From contig JAFQUA010000080.1 in NCBI GenBank assembly GCA_017408725.1, forward strand, positions 1 through 43,201: a DNA stretch of 43,201 bases, given 5' to 3'. A model generated the notes under the pieces. That model saw nothing but the letters and a program-made list of their open reading frames with translations. It was not told the origin of the DNA and searched no databases. This stretch comes from Oscillospiraceae bacterium. Its GTDB lineage: Bacteria; Bacillota_A; Clostridia; Oscillospirales; Oscillospiraceae. Positions 16,099-23,913 of the stretch are shown piece after piece (the stretch's first letter is position 1; each line of letters begins with the position of its first letter). Position numbers and translations under genes: made by a program.

Positions 16099-16695
16099 AT
16101 GATCATAAAGAATTGGAAAAAGGATCTGTTGACGATTCCCAATCTGCTCAGCCTGTTCCGTCTTGTCTTGATCCCCATATACATGGTGATCTATCTCAAT
16201 GCCAAGGACTCTACGGATTATTTTATTGCTGGCGGCATTTTGGCTGTATCCTGCCTGACAGACGCAATTGACGGAAAAATTGCCAGACATTTTAATATGA
16301 TCTCCACTGTAGGCAAGATCCTGGACCCTCTGGCTGACAAAGCTACGCAGTTCACGCTGATCATTTGCCTTGCGATCCGGAACCCCGTGATCTGGACATT
16401 GGTTATTCTTTTTGTTATCAAAGAGGGATTTCAGCTGATCGCAGGTTTGCTGACATTGCGAAAAGGCAAAATGCTTACCGGTGCGATCATCTCCGGCAAG
16501 ATCTGCACGTCGATTTTGTTCGTCAGTCTGATCATTCTGGTCATGATGCCGCATTTAAGCAAAGAAGCCGTTGCCATCATTACTATGATCGACTGTGTTT
16601 CTATGCTGGCTGCATTTATTGGTTACGCCAAAACTTATTACACCCATTCTCCCATGATCCAGCAGCTGGATACAAACAAGAATAAAGAAGAATAA
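16099..16695 (+). CDS. pgsA: CDP-alcohol phosphatidyltransferase, probably CDP-diacylglycerol-glycerol-3-phosphate 3-phosphatidyltransferase
   Basis: A 198-residue integral membrane enzyme with about five to six hydrophobic helices. The CDP-alcohol phosphotransferase signature DxxDGxxARxxxxxxxxGxxxDxxxD is complete, from DAIDG through AR to the final DPLAD (about residues 55-81). It likely joins CDP-diacylglycerol and glycerol-3-phosphate to make phosphatidylglycerol phosphate; another alcohol acceptor is possible because family members look alike. GGAGG precedes the ATG by 7 bases. Monocistronic, with its own promoter and terminator. Confidence 0.88.
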   Translation: MIIKNWKKDLLTIPNLLSLFRLVLIPIYMVIYLNAKDSTDYFIAGGILAVSCLTDAIDGKIARHFNMISTVGKILDPLADKATQFTLIICLAIRNPVIWTLVILFVIKEGFQLIAGLLTLRKGKMLTGAIISGKICTSILFVSLIILVMMPHLSKEAVAIITMIDCVSMLAAFIGYAKTYYTHSPMIQQLDTNKNKEE

Positions 16696-16700
16696 ATTTT

Positions 16701-16730
16701 GCCCGAAGCCATAGCGCTTCGGGCAATTTT
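16701..16730. terminator. Bidirectional terminator between pgsA and the GNAT gene
   Basis: GCCCGAAGC (16701-16709) pairs with GCTTCGGGC (16716-16724), flanked by AAATTTT on the left and AATTTTA on the right. It separates convergent genes. Confidence 0.85.
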
Positions 16731-16732
16731 AT

Positions 16733-17284
16733 TTAGTTCAGGAATTGAACAGCGTATTGGTACAAATCTCCCGGAAACATAGCATGATAAATACCGCACA
16801 TCTGCTCCTTGGCATCCAAATCCGCATTCGATGATAAAATGCAGAATTTTACGCCAAACAACCGCACAAGGACTCCCGAATCCAAAAATCCGGACCTTGC
16901 ATAAAAAGATAGTCGGCGAACCGCGATATCCGGATCCGGCGCTTCCTCTGGAAACTCGCTTTCCAAAAGCAGGCTTTGCCCGCGCGTGCGGTATCTGAGT
17001 GTCAATTCACGCAGAATTGCGCTGCCGATTCCGCTATCTCTGTATTCCGGAAGAACTGCCAAATAATCAATCAGCGCAGAACTCCCCTCAGGGCAGACCA
17101 TCCACGCATAGCCAACCATCTTCCCTTCCCATCTGGCTTCCAGCATCTCATAAATACCGCGTCCATAAAGATCAAGCGTCACATTCCAAGGCTTGCGTTC
17201 ATCCTCCGGAAAATCCCTGTGCATATGGGTATCGTATGTTCTTTTCGCAGCATCCAACGACTGCTCCATTAAAATAATCTTCAT
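16733..17284 (-). CDS. GNAT-family N-acetyltransferase
   Basis: A 183-residue cytoplasmic acetyltransferase. The acetyl-CoA motif A is seen as YRDSGIGSAIL (about residue 85-95) after LIDYLAVLPE, which form the usual beta4-alpha3 unit. The substrate is unknown. GAGGG lies 4 bases before ATG 17284. Its 5' leader of about 140 bases carries nested inverted repeats under a strong extended -10 promoter, so expression may be controlled in the RNA. Confidence 0.85.
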   Translation of the reverse strand: MKIILMEQSLDAAKRTYDTHMHRDFPEDERKPWNVTLDLYGRGIYEMLEARWEGKMVGYAWMVCPEGSSALIDYLAVLPEYRDSGIGSAILRELTLRYRTRGQSLLLESEFPEEAPDPDIAVRRLSFYARSGFLDSGVLVRLFGVKFCILSSNADLDAKEQMCGIYHAMFPGDLYQYAVQFLN

Positions 17285-17300
17285 ATTGCCCTCTAAAGCC

Positions 17301-17427
17301 GGCAGCGGCTCAGCAGGAGCCGCTGCCGTATCCTATGTGTTTTCAGGTAAGATCTGTCACAGAAATACTGTTGGCTTATCCGCAAAGGTTTCCGCGGCAT
17401 CAGTATTTCCCATCGAACCTGTTCTCT
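17301..17427 (-). ncRNA. Unassigned structured leader RNA of the GNAT gene
   Basis: Read leftward, the leader can fold into three nested helices. CAGGT..GAT pairs with ATC..ACCTG, GAAATACTG (17401-17409) pairs with CAGTATTTC (17362-17370), and an inner CCGC pairs with GCGG. A strong hairpin follows (GGCAGCGGCTC/GAGCCGCTGCC, 17301-17327) just before the ribosome site, without a T-run. The pairing is direct from sequence. I do not recognise a known riboswitch class. Confidence 0.5.
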
Positions 17428-17433
17428 GTTTCC

Positions 17434-17442
17434 ATTATAGCA
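17434..17442 (-). promoter_or_regulatory. Extended -10 promoter of the structured leader
   Basis: TGCTATAAT on the minus strand (17434-17442) is a perfect extended -10 element. A TTCACT 19 bases upstream is only a weak -35. Transcription would start near 17427, just ahead of the nested helices. Confidence 0.6.
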
Positions 17443-17530
17443 CAATCAAAGCAAAAATAGTGAAGAATCGTTGAATTAAATTTTCTATTAACATAAACTA
17501 TTTTTCCATGATAAAAAAGGAAAGAAACAC

Positions 17531-17559
17531 TTGACAAACTGCTTCAAGTATTGTAATAT
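17531..17559 (+). promoter_or_regulatory. tRNA-Ser(GGA) promoter
   Basis: TTGACA (17531-17536), a 17-base spacer and TAATAT (17554-17559) lie 30 bases before the tRNA. Confidence 0.7.
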
Positions 17560-17589
17560 ATCATGGCTGACCGAAAGAAAGCGAACTAT

Positions 17590-17681
17590 GGAGAAGTCGC
17601 GTAGCTGGCCGAGCGCGCACGATTGGAAATCGTGTATACCCCAAAAGGGTATCGAGGGTTCAAATCCCTCCTTCTCCGCCA
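17590..17681 (+). tRNA. tRNA-Ser (anticodon GGA)
   Basis: The acceptor stem GGAGAAG/CTTCTCC closes the molecule, with discriminator G and encoded CCA. The anticodon stem CACGA/TCGTG encloses TTGGAAA, giving anticodon GGA. A long variable arm (ATACCCCAAAAGGGTAT) and a GGTTCAAATCC T-arm mark a class II serine tRNA. Confidence 0.97.
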
Positions 17682-17682
17682 T

Positions 17683-17735
17683 AACTGGACACCAATTCTG
17701 ATACTTCAGTATCATGGTTGATGTCCAGTTTTTTA
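17683..17735 (+). terminator. Terminator after tRNA-Ser(GGA)
   Basis: AACTGGACA (17683-17691) pairs with TGTCCAGTT (17722-17730), with an inner GATACT/AGTATC helix and a T-run after the stem. Confidence 0.85.
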
Positions 17736-17757
17736 TTATTGAAACGGAGTCCGTTGT

Positions 17758-18174
17758 ATGATCGATATTGAAAACTATATCTCTCAGCTTATTAAATCTC
17801 TAAAAGGACAATTTGGATCGCGGCTTCTTTATGTGGGGCTGCAAGGCAGCTATCTTCGCGGTGAAGACACGGAGCAACGTGACATTGACATTATGGTCAT
17901 TATCGAGGAACTTAGTGTGTCTGATCTGCAACACTATCGCACGATCATTCAGTCATTGGGACATTTTGAAAAATCCTGTGGATTCATATGCAGCAAAGCG
18001 GATCTTCTAAACTGGAATCCTCTTGAGATCCAGCACCTTTTAAACGGCACAAAGGATTACTACGGTACATTGATCGATTTCACTCCCCCGCTTATTTGCT
18101 CAGCTAATCCCATATATGTTGTAGGGCGCATCCATACGTGGATGCGCCCTAGCTTTTATAAATTCATGGTTTGA
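17758..18174 (+). pseudogene. Truncated nucleotidyltransferase-domain gene
   Basis: A 138-residue frame. It starts as a minimal nucleotidyltransferase of the aminoglycoside/kanamycin type: GSYLRGEDTEQRDIDIMV holds the GSxxRG and DxDxxV metal/nucleotide motif at about residues 30-47. The match ends near YYGTLIDF. In full-length relatives a helical C-terminal domain follows; here the frame runs into the arms of a perfect hairpin (18122-18151) that encode the last residues. The gene therefore looks 3'-truncated, though a short product could still be made. It directly follows the tRNA-Ser terminator. Confidence 0.6.
18122..18158 (+). terminator. Perfect hairpin inside the truncated nucleotidyltransferase end
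   Basis: TAGGGCGCATCCA (18122-18134) and TGGATGCGCCCTA (18139-18151) form a 13-bp stem around TACG, followed by GCTTTTATA. It is probably a terminator fused to the truncated frame. Confidence 0.7.
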
Positions 18175-18236
18175 CCTTATAGCAAACCTACACTTATCGT
18201 TACAAACCAAATTAAAACAAAGCAATGTATTCTTCC

Positions 18237-18668
18237 TTACTGCAGTCCCAATTCTTCGGCAGCAACAACCTTAATATTATGCGCGCTCAGCGCAGAGGTA
18301 AACTTTTCCTCATCAGAAATTCGCAGAACCATATAGGCACAGCCATCTCTTTGAGTGAAAAGGGAGTACATGTATTCTACATCAATGTGATTTTCAGCAA
18401 GAACCGACAGAAGATCAGCAAGTCCGGATGGACGGTCTGGGACTTCTACCGCCCAAACGGGGGTCATAGACAGAATGTCGCCGTGCTGCAGCAAAATGTT
18501 GCTTGCTTTCTGTGCATCATTCACGATCATACGGGCAAGGCCGTAATCAGCGGTTTCGGCAATGGAAATCGCACGAAGATCCACATGATTCTCAGCAAGT
18601 AAGCGGGTGATCTCAGCCAGCTGACCGGTACGGTTTTCCAGGAATACGGAGATTTGATGAATGCTCAT
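18237..18668 (-). CDS. Double ACT-domain protein
   Basis: A 143-residue protein made of two ACT domains. The first (about 1-70) is HQISVFLENRTGQLAEITRLL, read here as ENRTGQLAEI, the ligand-gating loop; the second (about 72-143) has VPDRPSGLADLLSVL. ACT pairs bind amino acids and control enzymes. Stand-alone double-ACT proteins often accompany phenylacetate-CoA ligase and indolepyruvate:ferredoxin oxidoreductase. Here it is the last gene of that operon, 12 bases after the ligase stop, with AAGGAGG before the ATG. A phenylalanine or tryptophan sensor is a reasonable inference. Confidence 0.92.
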   Translation of the reverse strand: MSIHQISVFLENRTGQLAEITRLLAENHVDLRAISIAETADYGLARMIVNDAQKASNILLQHGDILSMTPVWAVEVPDRPSGLADLLSVLAENHIDVEYMYSLFTQRDGCAYMVLRISDEEKFTSALSAHNIKVVAAEELGLQ

Positions 18669-18680
18669 AGTGTTACCTCC

Positions 18681-19979
18681 TTAAATCTTACGCTTGTCAA
18701 TGACACGAACTGCCTTACCCTCACTACGGGCAATAGACTTGGGTGCAACAAGCTTGACCTTTGCGGCGATACCCAGCATGGACTTCAGCGCGTCGATCAA
18801 TTTCTTCTCTGCCTCTGCGATCTTTGCCAGAGAGTCGGAGAACATTTCGGGGTTCATTTCTACCATGATCTCAAAGGTATCGGTATTATTCACCCGATCC
18901 ACGATGATCTGGTAGTTAGCGGGATAGCCCTGCTGCATCAGAACGGTTTCAATCTGAGACGGGAACACATTGACACCGCGGATAATCAGCATATCGTCGC
19001 TTCTGCCCATAGGCTTGCTCATCTTCACATGGGTTCTGCCGCAGGAACACTTTTTCCGGCTGAGGACGCAGATATCACGGGTGCGGTAACGCAGCAGCGG
19101 GAAGGCTTCCTTGGTAATAGCGGTGAAGACCAACTCGCCCTTGCTTCCTTCAGGCAGCACCTCACCGGTCTCGGGATCGATAATCTCAGCGATGAAGTGA
19201 TCTTCGTTGATGTGCATACCAGTCTGCTCGCTGCACTCAAAAGCAACACCCGGACCGGAGGTCTCGGTCAGCCCGTAAATATCGTAAGCCTTAATGCCCA
19301 GTTTGTTCTGGATATCCTGACGCATATCTTCAGACCATGCTTCTGCGCCGAAGATACCGGCCTTCAGTTTGATTTGATCCTGCAGGCCCTTTTCGTAAAT
19401 AGATTCAGCAAGGTATGCTGCATAAGAAGGTGTGCAGCACAGAATGGTGGAACCCAGATCCGTCATGAACTGGAGCTGCCGATCCGTATTGCCGGAGGAC
19501 ATAGGCAGGGTCAAACAGCCGACTCTGTGGGAGCCGCCGTTAAGGCCGGGGCCACCGGTAAACAGGCCGTAGCCGTAGGAAACATGAACAACATCCTCCT
19601 TGGTGCCGCCGGCTGCCACGATGGCACGGGCGCAGCAGTCTTCCCAGAGATCGATATCGTGCTGGGTGTAGAATGCCACTACGCGCTTACCGGTAGTACC
19701 GGAGGTGGACTGAATGCGCACGCAATCGGCAAGGGGCTTACCCATTAGACCGTAAGGATAGGCTTCCCGCAGATCATCTTTACAAAGGAAAGGCAGCTTG
19801 TGCAGATCATCAATGCTCTGAATGTCATCGGGGGTGACACCCTTTTCCTCCATCTTTTTGCGGTAGTAGGGCACATTGTCCCATACATGGCGAACCTGCT
19901 TTAATAGCCGCTGGTTCTGCAGGGCGCGGATCTGCTCATAGGGCATGGTTTCAATTTCAGGTTGATAATAATTCGGCAT
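18681..19979 (-). CDS. paaK: Phenylacetate-CoA ligase
   Basis: A 432-residue AMP-forming ligase of the PaaK type that converts phenylacetate (or another aryl acetate), ATP and CoA to the thioester. Seen: the P-loop STSGTTGKRV (about residue 95), the adenine motif YDIYGLTE, the motif RYRTRDICVL, and the C-terminal PAAL domain (FPSQIETVL, then KVKLVAPKSI with late Lys/Arg). ATG 19979 has GGAG about 9 bases upstream; the ATG at 19988 is too close to that site. It directly follows iorB. With IorAB it either drains arylpyruvates to free acids or, in reverse, activates aryl acetates for reductive carboxylation. Confidence 0.95.
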   Translation of the reverse strand: MPNYYQPEIETMPYEQIRALQNQRLLKQVRHVWDNVPYYRKKMEEKGVTPDDIQSIDDLHKLPFLCKDDLREAYPYGLMGKPLADCVRIQSTSGTTGKRVVAFYTQHDIDLWEDCCARAIVAAGGTKEDVVHVSYGYGLFTGGPGLNGGSHRVGCLTLPMSSGNTDRQLQFMTDLGSTILCCTPSYAAYLAESIYEKGLQDQIKLKAGIFGAEAWSEDMRQDIQNKLGIKAYDIYGLTETSGPGVAFECSEQTGMHINEDHFIAEIIDPETGEVLPEGSKGELVFTAITKEAFPLLRYRTRDICVLSRKKCSCGRTHVKMSKPMGRSDDMLIIRGVNVFPSQIETVLMQQGYPANYQIIVDRVNNTDTFEIMVEMNPEMFSDSLAKIAEAEKKLIDALKSMLGIAAKVKLVAPKSIARSEGKAVRVIDKRKI

Positions 19980-19995
19980 ATACGCCATCTCCTTT

Positions 19996-20568
19996 TTAAG
20001 CCTGTGTACCAAGTTTGAATGCGATCTTATTCATTTCCAGGAACTTGGGAGGAACGCTGGCCTCGATAGCCTGCAGCCACTCCTCTTCCGGAATGTCGAA
20101 ATATTTGGAAAGCCGTCCCATCAGCACCAGATTGACCGCCTTGGAAGAACCTGCCTGCTCCGCAAGGCTCAGAGCATCAATGGCATCCAGATCAATGCCC
20201 GCAGCCTTCATTTTCTCTTCCAGCCCATCGGGATACTCCGCAGCGCCGATGATCACAGGCATAGGATTGATCTTCTGGGTGTTGGTGATGATCTTTCCGC
20301 CGGGCTTTAAGTACTCTGTCCAGCGGGCAGCTTCCAGCAGTTCAAAGGAAACGATAAAGTCAGCCTGTCCCTTATCGATCACAGGAGAATATACTTTATC
20401 ACCAAAACGAACATAAGTAACAACACTGCCGCCACGCTGGCTCATGCCATGGACTTCGGAAACCTTGATATCATAACCCTTATTCAGCAGCAGACGGCCC
20501 AACAGCTTGGAGGCAAGCAGACTTCCCTGTCCGCCGACGCCGACGATCATAACATTTTGTGTTTTCAT
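19996..20568 (-). CDS. iorB: Indolepyruvate:ferredoxin oxidoreductase subunit beta
   Basis: A 190-residue gamma-type domain subunit of a 2-oxoacid:ferredoxin oxidoreductase. VGVGGQGSLLASKLL is the family start and VHGMSQRGGSVVTYVRFG is the second strongly conserved motif. It partners IorA to convert arylpyruvates plus CoA and oxidised ferredoxin to aryl-acetyl-CoA, CO2 and reduced ferredoxin, reversibly. ATG 20568 has GGAGGG 6 bases upstream and lies 3 bases after the iorA stop. Confidence 0.96.
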   Translation of the reverse strand: MKTQNVMIVGVGGQGSLLASKLLGRLLLNKGYDIKVSEVHGMSQRGGSVVTYVRFGDKVYSPVIDKGQADFIVSFELLEAARWTEYLKPGGKIITNTQKINPMPVIIGAAEYPDGLEEKMKAAGIDLDAIDALSLAEQAGSSKAVNLVLMGRLSKYFDIPEEEWLQAIEASVPPKFLEMNKIAFKLGTQA

Positions 20569-20570
20569 AG

Positions 20571-22310
20571 TTAGCCCTCCTTCGCTGCCTTCAGCGCGCC
20601 AAACTTGCACAGCTGCTCGCAGACACCGCAGCCGACACACAAGGTTTCATCCACCTTCGCCTTGCCATCGACGATGCTGATGGCGGGACAGCCGATCTTC
20701 ATGCAGGCCTTGCAGCCGACACACTTATCGGGATCTACAGACAGAGGCTTATTGTGCTTGACATACTTAAGCAGTGCGCAGGGACGGCGGGAAATGATGA
20801 CAGAAGGCTCATTGGCAGAGAGTTCTTCCTTGATCACAGCATCGCACTGAGCAAGATCGTAAGGATCGATGACGCGAACGCGCTTGATACCAACGGCATG
20901 GCAGAGAGTCTCCAGGTCGATCTTAGCGCAGGGATCGCCCTTCAGGTTAAATCCGGTGGTGGGGTTCTGCTGGTGGCCGGTCATACCGGTAATGGAGTTA
21001 TCCACAATGATCACAGTGGCATTGGATTCATTGTAAGCCATGTTCACGAGGCCGGTAATGCCGGAATGCATAAAGGTAGAGTCACCGATGACGGCAACGG
21101 TCTTATTGTCCATAGCGCCCTGCTGGGACTTGGAGAATCCGTGCAGACCCGATACGGAAGCACCCATGCAGATAACGCTGTCAACAGCAGCCAAAGGTGC
21201 GACCGCGCCAAGAGTGTAGCAGCCGATATCACCAAGGACAGTGATCTTATTCTTCTTCAGGGTGTAGAACAGACCTCTGTGGGGACAGCCTGCACACATA
21301 ACGGGAGGTCTGGGAGGAATCGCTTCCTCCAGCTTCACGCCGGTCTGCCAGGGCTCAGCCAGCTTTTCCGCAACGGTCAAGGGCATCAGCTCGTCGATAT
21401 TGGAGAAACTGGACTTTCCAACGCAGGCAAGGCCCAGATAACGGCAATGGCTCTCAACAAAGCCATCCAATTCTTCCACGATCACGAGTTGCTCTACGGA
21501 AGCGGCAAAATCCTTGATCTTCTGCTCCGGCAGTGGCCAGATCATACCCAGCTTCAGCACGGGGTAGGTATCGCCGCAAACTTCCTTCACATACTGATAA
21601 GAAGTAGAAGAAGTGATGATGCCGATCTTATGATCCTTACCTGCTTCGATACGGTTGATCTCTGCAGTTTCGGCATATTCTACCAGCGCTCTGGTTCTGG
21701 CTTCCACCACGGGATGGCGCTTCTTGGCATTGCCGGGCATCATGACATATTTGGGAATGTCTTTCTGGTACTCCTTCACGCACTCTACCCGTTCACCGGT
21801 CTCCACAACACTCTGTGAGTGAGAAACACGGGTGCACATCTTCAGCAGCACGGGAGTATCAAACTTTTCAGAAAGCTCGTAAGCCAGCTTTGCAAATGCA
21901 AGGGCTTCGGCAGAGTCAGAAGGTTCCAGCATGGGGATCTTGGAAGCACGGGCATAATGGCGGGAATCCTGCTCGTTCTGAGAGGAATGCATACCGGCAT
22001 CGTCCGCAACACCGATAACCATACCGCCGTTGACGCCGGTGTAGGAAATGGTGAACAGCGGGTCTGCCGCCACATTCAAGCCGACATGCTTCATACCGCA
22101 GAAAGATCTGCGGCCTGCCAGAGATGCGCCGAAAGCAGATTCCATGGCAACCTTTTCATTGGGTGCCCACTCCGCATAGACTTCAGGATACTTTGCAATG
22201 GCTTCGGTAATTTCGGTACTGGGGGTACCGGGATAGCTGGATACAAAGCTGCATCCTGCTTCATATAGTCCACGGGCAACGGCTTCATTGCCCAGAATCA
22301 ACTGTTTCAT
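20571..22310 (-). CDS. iorA: Indolepyruvate:ferredoxin oxidoreductase subunit alpha
   Basis: A 579-residue thiamine-diphosphate subunit. The N-terminal pyrimidine-binding domain starts with LGNEAVARG and SSYPGTPSTE, the TPP motif is GDSTFMHSGITGL with MDNK.. nearby, and HRGLFYTL and GDIGCYTLG lie between. The C-terminus holds a two-[4Fe-4S] ferredoxin domain with CVGCKACMKIGCP and CVGCGVCEQLCK. Length is usual for IorA. ATG 22310 overlaps the symporter stop (TAATG), showing translational coupling. It is oxygen-sensitive, cytoplasmic, and works with low-potential ferredoxin. Confidence 0.97.
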   Translation of the reverse strand: MKQLILGNEAVARGLYEAGCSFVSSYPGTPSTEITEAIAKYPEVYAEWAPNEKVAMESAFGASLAGRRSFCGMKHVGLNVAADPLFTISYTGVNGGMVIGVADDAGMHSSQNEQDSRHYARASKIPMLEPSDSAEALAFAKLAYELSEKFDTPVLLKMCTRVSHSQSVVETGERVECVKEYQKDIPKYVMMPGNAKKRHPVVEARTRALVEYAETAEINRIEAGKDHKIGIITSSTSYQYVKEVCGDTYPVLKLGMIWPLPEQKIKDFAASVEQLVIVEELDGFVESHCRYLGLACVGKSSFSNIDELMPLTVAEKLAEPWQTGVKLEEAIPPRPPVMCAGCPHRGLFYTLKKNKITVLGDIGCYTLGAVAPLAAVDSVICMGASVSGLHGFSKSQQGAMDNKTVAVIGDSTFMHSGITGLVNMAYNESNATVIIVDNSITGMTGHQQNPTTGFNLKGDPCAKIDLETLCHAVGIKRVRVIDPYDLAQCDAVIKEELSANEPSVIISRRPCALLKYVKHNKPLSVDPDKCVGCKACMKIGCPAISIVDGKAKVDETLCVGCGVCEQLCKFGALKAAKEG

Positions 22311-23875
22311 TATACATCCTCCTTGTTAATGGGTTCGCCAATGGCATCGGTGACAGATACCACAACTTTTTTATCGTAGCAGGAGAAGACTCCGTCCACA
22401 TACTCTTTCTTCGGTGGCTTGGACACAAGACTTACCGTCGGCACGATTAAAAGTCCGGCAAACATACAGAATACGCCGCAATCGATGGGAGATTGGATAA
22501 TTGTGGGAAATGCGGACGGCACGATAATATTGGCTGTCATCACCGCAACAGAGAAGCCGAAGCTTGCCCAGACAGAGGCGCTTGTTGTCCGCTTCCAGTA
22601 GAGGCCGTAGAGGAAAGGTGACAGAAAAGCACCTGCCAGCGCACCCCAACTGATGCCCATGAGCTGGGCAATGAAGGAAAGGTTGGAATTATACTGGATG
22701 ATGGCAATCACCACAGAGATGGAGATAAACACCGCGATCAAAATGCGGATGATCAAAAGCTGCTTTTTCTGGCTTAAGTCTTTTACTACCGTGCCCTTAA
22801 TGAAATCCAGCGTCAGGGTTGAGGATGAGGTGAGCACCAAACCGGAGAGGGTCGACATAGAAGCAGACAAAACCAAAACGATCACCACAGCAATGAGCAA
22901 GGGCGACAGATCCTGCAGCATGGTGGGAATGATGGAATCATAGCCGCCGGACGTGATGTCGATCTTATCGGAAAACAGCCGTCCGAAACCACCCAGGAAA
23001 TAACAGCCGCCTGCTACCACCATAGCAAAAACGGTGGAAATGATCATGCCCTTATTGATGGCCTTCTCGCTCTTGATGGCATAGAACTTCTGTATCATCT
23101 GGGGAAGACCCCATGTACCCAGGCTAGTAAGGATCACCACGCCCAGCAGGCCTGTAGGATCAGGACCAAGGAATGAGTTGAATACGCCGGGAATATCGGA
23201 AGCAGTGGGATCAGAAACTTCTCCCAGACCCTTCAGTGCTTCCATCAGACCGCCCTGGTTGTTCAGTACAGCAGCAATCACAGCAACAATACCCACCAGC
23301 ATAACGATTCCTTGAATAAAATCGTTGATTGCGGTAGCCATATAACCGCCTGCAATAACATAAACCGCAGTCAGAACCGCCATAACGATGACACAAACGG
23401 AATAATCAATGTCAAAGGCCATGCCGAATAGGCGGCTGAGACCGTTATATAGAGATGCGGTATAAGGAATCAAGAAAACAAAGATGATCACGGAGGCCGC
23501 CAGCTTCAGCGCCTTGCTGTCAAAGCGGGACTCAAAAAACTGGGGCATGGTGGCACTGTCCAGATGCTGGGACATAACTCTGGTACGGCGACCAAGCACA
23601 GCCCAAGCCAGCAGAGAACCGATCAGCGCGTTGCCGATGCCTGCCCATGTGGCGGCTATGCCGTACTTCCAGCCAAACTGGCCGGCATAGCCGACGAACA
23701 CAACAGCAGAAAAATAGGAAGTTCCATAAGCAAAAGCAGTCAGCCAAGGACCAACACTTCTGCCGCCCAGAACGAAGCCGTCCACATCTGTGGAATGCTT
23801 ACGGCAATACAAACCGACACCGATCATAATGCCGAAGAATACCAAAAGCATTCCGACCTTAATAACCATATCCAT
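22310..23875 (-). CDS. Sodium:solute symporter (SSS family)
   Basis: A 521-residue membrane protein with about thirteen hydrophobic helices. SSS signs include GLYCRKHSTDVDGFVLGGRSVGPW (core GGRSVGPWLTAFAYG), YFSAVVFVGYAGQFGWKYG and the GGYMATAINDFIQGI segment. The family imports proline, pantothenate, acetate, phenylacetate and others with sodium. Its place between an acyl-CoA ligase and iorA suggests uptake of an aryl acid such as phenylacetate (inference). AAGAAGG lies before ATG 23875; the stop overlaps iorA. Confidence 0.93.
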   Translation of the reverse strand: MDMVIKVGMLLVFFGIMIGVGLYCRKHSTDVDGFVLGGRSVGPWLTAFAYGTSYFSAVVFVGYAGQFGWKYGIAATWAGIGNALIGSLLAWAVLGRRTRVMSQHLDSATMPQFFESRFDSKALKLAASVIIFVFLIPYTASLYNGLSRLFGMAFDIDYSVCVIVMAVLTAVYVIAGGYMATAINDFIQGIVMLVGIVAVIAAVLNNQGGLMEALKGLGEVSDPTASDIPGVFNSFLGPDPTGLLGVVILTSLGTWGLPQMIQKFYAIKSEKAINKGMIISTVFAMVVAGGCYFLGGFGRLFSDKIDITSGGYDSIIPTMLQDLSPLLIAVVIVLVLSASMSTLSGLVLTSSSTLTLDFIKGTVVKDLSQKKQLLIIRILIAVFISISVVIAIIQYNSNLSFIAQLMGISWGALAGAFLSPFLYGLYWKRTTSASVWASFGFSVAVMTANIIVPSAFPTIIQSPIDCGVFCMFAGLLIVPTVSLVSKPPKKEYVDGVFSCYDKKVVVSVTDAIGEPINKEDV

Positions 23876-23913
23876 AAAAGAAGCCTTCTTTCTTACGTAT
23901 CTATGCTATCAAA

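Noticed and set aside
17488..17715. A 75-codon minus-strand frame with the residues EGFEPSIPF
   Set aside because: This is the well-known spurious frame read from the reverse of a serine tRNA; the tRNA at 17590-17681 explains it.
18654..19748. A 364-codon open frame on the plus strand
   Set aside because: It is antisense to paaK with no start signal and no recognisable domain.
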